In this document: in pieces, positions 4,784 through 9,163 of the stretch
Numbering within the stretch: the first letter of the stretch is position 1
Layout of the letters: the number at the start of each line of letters is the position of its first letter
Source of the DNA: Chitinophagales bacterium
Lineage (GTDB): Bacteria > Bacteroidota > Bacteroidia > Chitinophagales > UBA2359
NCBI GenBank assembly: GCA_020631035.1
Contig: JAHDIA010000205.1
Coordinates: forward strand, 1 to 9,163
Direction of reading: 5' to 3'
DNA: 9,163 bases
Program-made: the position numbers and the translations under genes
The notes under the pieces: model-generated
Seen by the model: only the letters and a program-made list of their open reading frames with translations
Databases searched by the model: none
Told to the model about the DNA's origin: nothing

Positions 4784-7213
4784 TTAATAAAACATCGGAT
4801 AAGCACTAGGATCAGCCTCATGCATAATGGCATAAACTGCTTCAAACACATCTTCCTTATTGGGCTTGCTAAAGTAATCTCCATCCGAACCATAAGCCGT
4901 TCGGTGTTCTTGCGCACTTAGGGTTTGAGGAGCAGCATCCAACCAGCGATAAGCGTTTTGTTCTTCAATGACCTTTTGCATCATATAAGCCGTTGCTCCA
5001 CCAGGAACGTCCTCGTCTATAAACAAAACACGATTGGTCTTTTTGATGGATTCTACAATGCGGTGTTCAATATCAAAAGGTAGTAAAGATTGTACATCTA
5101 TCAACTCGCAACTGATGCCCACTTCCTTTAGTTGTGGAATGGCAGACTCTATTATTCGGATACAAGAACCATAGCTTACCAAAGTAATGTCATTGCCTTC
5201 TTGCAATACTTCGGGGATACCAAAGGGGGTAGTCATTGTATCTATATTGTCAGGCAGTTGCTCCTTTAGACGATAAGCGTTCAAACACTCAATGATGATG
5301 GCGGGTTCATCTGTTTGTAGCAAGGCATTGTAAAATCCTGCGGCCCTTGTCATATCTCTAGGAACCAAAAAACGTACTCCACGACACGAATTGAGTATAA
5401 AGGCAATTGGTGAGCCTGCGTGCCAGATGCCTTCCAAGCGGTGCCCTCTGGTACGAACAATCAAAGGAGCCTTTTGCTTGCCAACTGTACGGTATTGTAA
5501 AGTTGCCAAGTCATCGGTAATGGGCTGAATGCCATATACGAAATAATCCAAGTATTGAATCTCAGCTATGGGACGAAGCCCACGCAATGCCAGCCCAATG
5601 CCTTGTCCAATGATGGTTGCCTCACGAATACCCGTATCAAAAATACGTTCAATGCCGTGTTTTTCTTGCAAACCAGCGAATCCTTGATTCACATCCCCAA
5701 TGTGTCCAACATCTTCTCCAAATGCCAATAAGCGTGGATCTCTTGTAAAAGCTGCGTCAAAACATTTGTTCAACAATTGAAATCCTGTCACATAGGGAGA
5801 ATCCGCACCATACTTTGGTGGAATGTGTTCGACATTAAAAATATTTTCGTCGGTTTCGCTGTACAAATGTGTACTATAAAAATCTTGGTAAGTTTGTGCT
5901 TTTTCGTTTTTCCATTCCAGCAACTTTTGTCTACTGACTAGATTAGGGTGTTTGCGCAATTGAAACAACATTTTCTTGGCATTTGCCAAAACATCTTTGT
6001 AAAAAGGATTGATTTCAACAGACAATTCTTTTTTAACAGCCTCTATCATTTGTGGCTGACCAGTTTCTGTTTCAATTTCTTGATAAATGGCAAACAATTC
6101 GTTTTGTTCTACTTTGATGCTGTTTCGATAAGCATTCCAAGCATTGGTTTTGGCCATTTTAACTTCTGCTTCTGCCTCTTTTTCTATTTGATCTAGAGCA
6201 TCTGAGCTGGCAATGCCCTTTTCTAACATCCAGGTACGCATTTTAACCAAGCAATCAAACTCTTTTTCCCAAGCCAAACGCTCTTTGTTTTTATACCTTT
6301 GGTGCGAACCAGAAGTAGAGTGCCCCTGTGGCTGGGTTACATCCTTGATGTGGAAAATAGCAGGGGTATGATTTTTACGGACTTTGGGAATGCCTTCACT
6401 ATAAATTTTTATCATTCCTTCATAATCCCAAGCCTTGGCTTTGTACATCAAATAGCCACTGCCATTCTTATCAATCTCAAAACCACGCAAAGCCTCAGAA
6501 ATGTCGCCCTTGGTCGTCTGGTATTTGGTTGGAACCGATATACCATAACCATCGTCCCAAATATTGATGGTCAATGGGATTTCAAGCACGCCTGCCGCAT
6601 TCACCGCTTCAAAAAACAGCCCTTCTGAAGTACTGGCATCTCCAATGGTGGAAAAAGTGATTTCATTGCCATCCTTAGAAAACTGGGTCATTTTACTCAA
6701 AGCAGGAATTTCCCTAAATTTCTTAGAAGCCAATGCCAAACCAATGGCGCGTGCCATTTGAGAGGCGGTAGAAGAAATATCTGCAGTGGTGTTTTTTTGT
6801 TCGGTGAGGGCTTTCCAGCGACCATATTCATCAACACTATCTGTTGCAAAGTGGGCATTCATTTGGCGACCTCCGCTATGTGGGTCGTGTTCCATAGACG
6901 GATGGGCATACAATTGGGCAAATAGTTGCTCAACAGTCACCAAGCCAGCCGCCAACATAAAAGTCTGATCACGATAATAACCTGAACGAAAGTCCCCATC
7001 TTGAAAAAATTTGGAAACTACAATTTGCGGAATTTCTTTGCCTGCTCCAAAAATACCAAATTTTGCCTTGCCTGTCAAAACTTCTTTGCGTCCCACCAAA
7101 CTCACATGGCGACTTATCCAGCCCAGCTTGTAATCTGCTAAAATGTCTTGGGGACTCAATTTTAGCTTGGTATATTTTTGTTGCTGTTTTCTCTTTTTTG
7201 TGGTAGTGCCCAT
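4784..7213 (-). CDS. Fused E1 alpha/beta 2-oxoacid dehydrogenase (branched-chain or related)
   Basis: This is an 809-residue thiamine-diphosphate enzyme with both E1 chains in one polypeptide. It decarboxylates a 2-oxoacid and passes the acyl group to lipoyl-E2 in the cytoplasm. The alpha part (to about residue 375) has the cofactor motif GDAST (191-195) and WDDGYGIS (219-226), with Asp-Asp where most E1 alpha chains have Asn-Asn, and the GHSTSGSH loop (297-304). A charged helical linker follows (about 375-460). The beta part has FGEDVG (498-503), the presumed TPP-activating Glu531 in FDTGIREATIIG (525-536), GIWHAGSP (595-602) and the transketolase C-terminal fold with VSYGS (679-683), DVQSLLPFD (706-714) and FIDEDVPGG (731-739). 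A GTG at 7240 is in frame, but the ATG at 7213 is favoured because family similarity starts well after it. Branched-chain specificity is inferred; pyruvate is possible. No E2 or E3 gene is present here. Confidence 0.9.
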   Translation of the reverse strand: MGTTTKKRKQQQKYTKLKLSPQDILADYKLGWISRHVSLVGRKEVLTGKAKFGIFGAGKEIPQIVVSKFFQDGDFRSGYYRDQTFMLAAGLVTVEQLFAQLYAHPSMEHDPHSGGRQMNAHFATDSVDEYGRWKALTEQKNTTADISSTASQMARAIGLALASKKFREIPALSKMTQFSKDGNEITFSTIGDASTSEGLFFEAVNAAGVLEIPLTINIWDDGYGISVPTKYQTTKGDISEALRGFEIDKNGSGYLMYKAKAWDYEGMIKIYSEGIPKVRKNHTPAIFHIKDVTQPQGHSTSGSHQRYKNKERLAWEKEFDCLVKMRTWMLEKGIASSDALDQIEKEAEAEVKMAKTNAWNAYRNSIKVEQNELFAIYQEIETETGQPQMIEAVKKELSVEINPFYKDVLANAKKMLFQLRKHPNLVSRQKLLEWKNEKAQTYQDFYSTHLYSETDENIFNVEHIPPKYGADSPYVTGFQLLNKCFDAAFTRDPRLLAFGEDVGHIGDVNQGFAGLQEKHGIERIFDTGIREATIIGQGIGLALRGLRPIAEIQYLDYFVYGIQPITDDLATLQYRTVGKQKAPLIVRTRGHRLEGIWHAGSPIAFILNSCRGVRFLVPRDMTRAAGFYNALLQTDEPAIIIECLNAYRLKEQLPDNIDTMTTPFGIPEVLQEGNDITLVSYGSCIRIIESAIPQLKEVGISCELIDVQSLLPFDIEHRIVESIKKTNRVLFIDEDVPGGATAYMMQKVIEEQNAYRWLDAAPQTLSAQEHRTAYGSDGDYFSKPNKEDVFEAVYAIMHEADPSAYPMFY

Positions 7214-7376
7214 GTACGTAATTGATTTAACAAAATCCACACCAAAACAATAAATAAAAAATTTAGCTTGGTCTTTGTTGTTTTGAGATCTAAGTAGTTG
7301 ATATACAGGTGATTCTAGGGTTCATTGTGTCAAAAATACACATTGATTCTAACAAGAAAAACGCTGAATTTCGCCA

Positions 7377-7384
7377 CAAAGGTA
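7377..7384 (-). promoter_or_regulatory. Candidate -7 element for the E1 dehydrogenase gene
   Basis: The minus strand reads TACCTTTG, a perfect TANNTTTG match followed by TG, and would give a leader of about 155 nt. The nearest upstream TTG (7397-7399) is only 12 bp away, too close for a normal -33 element, so the promoter is plausible but incomplete. Confidence 0.4.
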
Positions 7385-7516
7385 GTGAAAAAGATACAAA
7401 AAAAAATTGTCATTGTTAAACGTTTGGGAACATTCTTTGTCGTATGCTATATAAACTTGCTATGAGACGCATGGCTATTTTAAAATAGTTTAACATTACA
7501 ACATACAAACATATAA

Positions 7517-7547
7517 TTGCGTATGCCATTATATATTTGTATCTTTG
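7517..7547 (+). promoter_or_regulatory. Strong Bacteroidota-type promoter for the DUF1573 gene
   Basis: TTG at 7517-7519 is followed after exactly 20 bp by TATCTTTG at 7540-7547, an ideal match to the primary-sigma consensus. A second -7 match, TATATTTG (7532-7539), abuts it but has no paired TTG. Transcription would begin near 7553, giving an AT-rich leader of about 58 nt without a Shine-Dalgarno sequence. Confidence 0.78.
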
Positions 7548-7610
7548 TAGGAACTATGCTAATATTGCACAAACTAGAATTTAATAACTAACAAATCATA
7601 AAAAATCAAA

Positions 7611-8120
7611 ATGAAGAAATTATTATTAATGATTGCGCTTATGTTTGGTTCTTTTGCTTTTGTTCAAGCTCAAGAAGCTGAGAGCAAAACTCTAAGCCCA
7701 GACACCAATTTATATGAGAATGAAGATGGTGAAATGGTTGAAACTACTAAGCCAATCTTTAATTTCGAGAAAGAAACACACGATTTTGGTGAGTTGGAAG
7801 AAGGACCAAGATATGATCACGAATTCAAGTTTACAAATGTAGGTAAAGAGCCATTGATCATCACAGGTGTTAAAGCTTCTTGTGGTTGTACTACCCCAGA
7901 ATGGCCAAAAGAGCCTGTTATGCCAGGTGAAGAAGCTTCTATCAAAGTTATCTACAATACAAAAGGTCGTTTGAACAAATTCAACAAAGCGATTACGATT
8001 ACTTCTAATTCAATCACTCCTACCAAGAGATTGTACATCAAAGGTAATGTATTCAAAGGCAAAAACGATCAGCCTGTTAAAGAGGCACAACCTATGATTA
8101 AAAAAGTAGACGGTCAATAA
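7611..8120 (+). CDS. Exported DUF1573-domain protein
   Basis: This is a 169-residue protein with a clear signal peptide (residues 1-20: MKK, hydrophobic core, then VQA-QE), so it is periplasmic or further exported. After a short acidic region (21-47), the DUF1573 domain runs from about 48 to 147: FNFEKETHDFGELEEG (50-65), FTNVGKEPLIITGVKASCGC (74-93), TPEWPKEPVMPGEEASIKV (95-113) and the ITITSN strand (128-133). The domain is an immunoglobulin-like (ASH-type) fold, very common in Bacteroidota, with an invariant SCGCT motif (Cys91, Cys93). Its biochemical role is not established. A lysine-rich tail (148-169) follows the domain. The near-ideal promoter, codons that look favoured (such as GGT, AAA and CCA) and a long terminator suggest a highly expressed single-gene transcript. 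The start is fixed by the signal peptide. Confidence 0.93.
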   Translation: MKKLLLMIALMFGSFAFVQAQEAESKTLSPDTNLYENEDGEMVETTKPIFNFEKETHDFGELEEGPRYDHEFKFTNVGKEPLIITGVKASCGCTTPEWPKEPVMPGEEASIKVIYNTKGRLNKFNKAITITSNSITPTKRLYIKGNVFKGKNDQPVKEAQPMIKKVDGQ

Positions 8121-8142
8121 AATTTGACTAAAAATATACACT

Positions 8143-8181
8143 AAAACTCCATTGAAACCATAGTTTCAATGGAGTTTTTTT
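8143..8181 (+). terminator. Strong intrinsic terminator of the DUF1573 gene
   Basis: A 16-bp perfect stem pairs AAAACTCCATTGAAAC (8143-8158) with GTTTCAATGGAGTTTT (8163-8178) around the tetraloop CATA, ending in a T7 run (8175-8181). It begins 22 bp after the stop codon and ends only 11 bp before the next start codon. Confidence 0.93.
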
Positions 8182-8188
8182 ATTTTTG
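8181..8188 (+). promoter_or_regulatory. Possible -7 element overlapping the terminator T-tract
   Basis: TATTTTTG matches TANNTTTG and starts on the last T of the terminator. The only nearby TTG (8152-8154) is 26 bp upstream and inside the terminator stem, so the -33 element is poor. If real, transcription would start at or next to the ATG at 8193, giving a leaderless or nearly leaderless mRNA. Confidence 0.3.
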
Positions 8189-8192
8189 TGCT

Positions 8193-9163
8193 ATGCCAAA
8201 TTTATCCACCAAGGGGCTTCAAATGCCCGCTTCGCCCATCCGAAAGCTCGTGCCTTTTGCCGATGCAGCCAAAAAGCAAGGAAAGCACATTTTTCACCTC
8301 AATATTGGTCAGCCAGATATTGAGACTCCCAAAGAGATGATAGATGCCATCAGAGGCTTCGACAAGCCCGTTTTGGCCTATATTCATTCTCAAGGGAGTG
8401 AATCCTACCGCACCAAATTGGTACAATATTATGCCTCTGTAGGCGTCAATATCAGTGCCGACGACATTATGGTGACCACAGGAGGCTCAGAAGCCCTGAT
8501 GTTTGGGATGTATTCCTGCCTCGACCCAGGCGATGAGGTCATTATGCCCGAACCTTTTTATGCCAATTACAATGGCTTTTCTCGTTCAGGTGGCATCAAA
8601 GTAAATCCGATTACAGCGAGCATCGAAAACAACTTTGCCCTGCCACCAATGGAAGCCTTTGAGCAAAAAATTGGTCCTCAAACCAAGGCAATTCTTATTT
8701 GCAATCCAAGCAATCCTACAGGTTATCTCTATTCCAAGGAAGAATTGATGCAATTGCGAGAAATTGTCCTCAAACACGATCTCTTTTTGTTTGTAGACGA
8801 GGTTTACCGTGAATTTGTCTACGATGGCAAAGAGCATACATCTGTCCTAAGCCTCGAAGGTTTGGAGCAACACGCTGTAATGGTCGATTCGACTTCCAAG
8901 CGTTACAGTGCGTGTGGGGCAAGACTGGGCGCATTGGTCAGCCGCAACAAAGAACTCATTGCCACTGCCATCAAATTTGGTCAAGCTCGTTTGAGTCCGC
9001 CCACCATCAGCGAAATTGCTGCGGAAGCTGCTTTGTCGGTTCCCCAATCCTATTTCGATAAAGTGGTCACAGAATACATTTCCCGACGCAATCTTTTGGT
9101 CGAAGAACTCAACAAAATCGAAGGTGTTCGTTGTCCTCAAGTGGGTGGCGCATTCTACGCCCT
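8193..9163 (+). CDS. PLP-dependent class I/II aminotransferase, C-terminus cut by window edge
   Basis: The gene covers the first 323 codons of a fold type I aminotransferase resembling the aspartate aminotransferase Ib group (about 390-400 residues when complete). Seen in order are SPIRKLVPFADAAKK (14-28), HLNIGQPDIETP (35-46), the cofactor phosphate-site segment TTGGSEAL (95-102), NPSNPTG (171-177), VDEVY (201-205) with Asp202 for the PLP nitrogen and Tyr205 for its O3', and the Schiff-base Lys236 in DSTSKRYSACGARLG (232-246). The C-terminal arginine that binds the substrate alpha-carboxylate lies beyond the window. The ATG at 8193 is preferred over the in-frame ATG at 8223 because homologues, as I recall them, carry a short N-terminal stretch like NLSTKGLQ. 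The frame is open to the window end. The amino-acid substrate cannot be fixed from sequence; aspartate, aromatic or other donors are possible. Confidence 0.9.
   Translation, partial: MPNLSTKGLQMPASPIRKLVPFADAAKKQGKHIFHLNIGQPDIETPKEMIDAIRGFDKPVLAYIHSQGSESYRTKLVQYYASVGVNISADDIMVTTGGSEALMFGMYSCLDPGDEVIMPEPFYANYNGFSRSGGIKVNPITASIENNFALPPMEAFEQKIGPQTKAILICNPSNPTGYLYSKEELMQLREIVLKHDLFLFVDEVYREFVYDGKEHTSVLSLEGLEQHAVMVDSTSKRYSACGARLGALVSRNKELIATAIKFGQARLSPPTISEIAAEAALSVPQSYFDKVVTEYISRRNLLVEELNKIEGVRCPQVGGAFYA

Larger units (their letters stand above)
7214..7610. other. Divergent regulatory region between the E1 and DUF1573 genes
   Basis: This 397-bp AT-rich spacer separates the divergent E1 dehydrogenase and DUF1573 genes. 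It holds a candidate minus-strand -7 element (7377-7384), a second minus-strand match TATTTTTG (7331-7338) with poor spacing, and a very good plus-strand promoter (7517-7547). I see no gene, tRNA or recognisable riboswitch in it. Confidence 0.6.

Noticed and set aside
7214..7240. The GTG at 7240 as the start of the E1 dehydrogenase.
   Set aside because: The nine extra residues are not family-like, and an in-frame ATG at 7213 gives a normal N-terminus; GTG starts are less usual.
4739..7431. The 13-mer GTTCCCAAACGTT at 4739-4751 occurs inverted at 7419-7431, flanking the E1 gene like terminal repeats.
   Set aside because: About one 13-bp match is expected by chance in a window this long when both strands are compared. 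There is no transposase, no target duplication and no longer similarity around the copies.
1..9163. CRISPR arrays, toxin-antitoxin pairs, phage or transposon genes, tRNA or rRNA.
   Set aside because: No regularly spaced repeats, no recombinase or transposase motifs and no cloverleaf were found by eye; the genes are mainly metabolic or secreted-protein types.

Overview
The window reads as chromosome from a member of the Bacteroidota, most likely a marine Saprospiria-type bacterium. This rests on AT-rich intergenic DNA, promoters of the Bacteroidota form TTG-N19-21-TANNTTTG, start codons without clear Shine-Dalgarno sequences, a type IX secretion (T9SS) sorting domain, a DUF1573 protein, a fused alpha/beta E1 dehydrogenase and a LuxC-type acyl-CoA reductase next to a dicluster ferredoxin. 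The genus is inference.

Layout: 1-460 (minus) is the N-terminal part of a branched-chain aminotransferase. An AT-rich divergent spacer (461-792) carries short repeats and probable promoters. 793-1254 (plus) is a small protein that I suspect is a HolD-like psi subunit of DNA polymerase III. It overlaps tail to tail by 12 bp with a LuxC-family acyl-CoA reductase (1243-2250, minus), which is divergent from a 2[4Fe-4S] ferredoxin (2385-2723, plus). Two paralogous exported proteins follow (2867-3415 and 3684-4502); only the second has a T9SS C-terminal domain. Each of these last three plus-strand genes ends in a good intrinsic terminator. A GC-richer island (about 4610-4765) of unknown nature sits between the convergent 3684-4502 and 4784-7213 genes. 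4784-7213 (minus) encodes a fused E1 alpha/beta 2-oxoacid dehydrogenase. It is divergent from a strongly promoted exported DUF1573 protein (7611-8120, plus). A strong terminator then precedes a class I/II aminotransferase (8193 to the window end, plus).

Most genes look like single-gene transcription units rather than one operon. A loose theme is amino-acid and acyl-CoA metabolism: the branched-chain aminotransferase makes or uses branched 2-oxoacids, the E1 enzyme decarboxylates such acids towards acyl-CoA, and the LuxC-type enzyme reduces acyl-CoA. The genes are not co-transcribed, so a shared pathway is only a hypothesis. I see no CRISPR array, tRNA, rRNA, insertion sequence or defence island. 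The items most worth following up are the HolD-like protein, the GC-rich intergenic island and the paired secreted paralogs.
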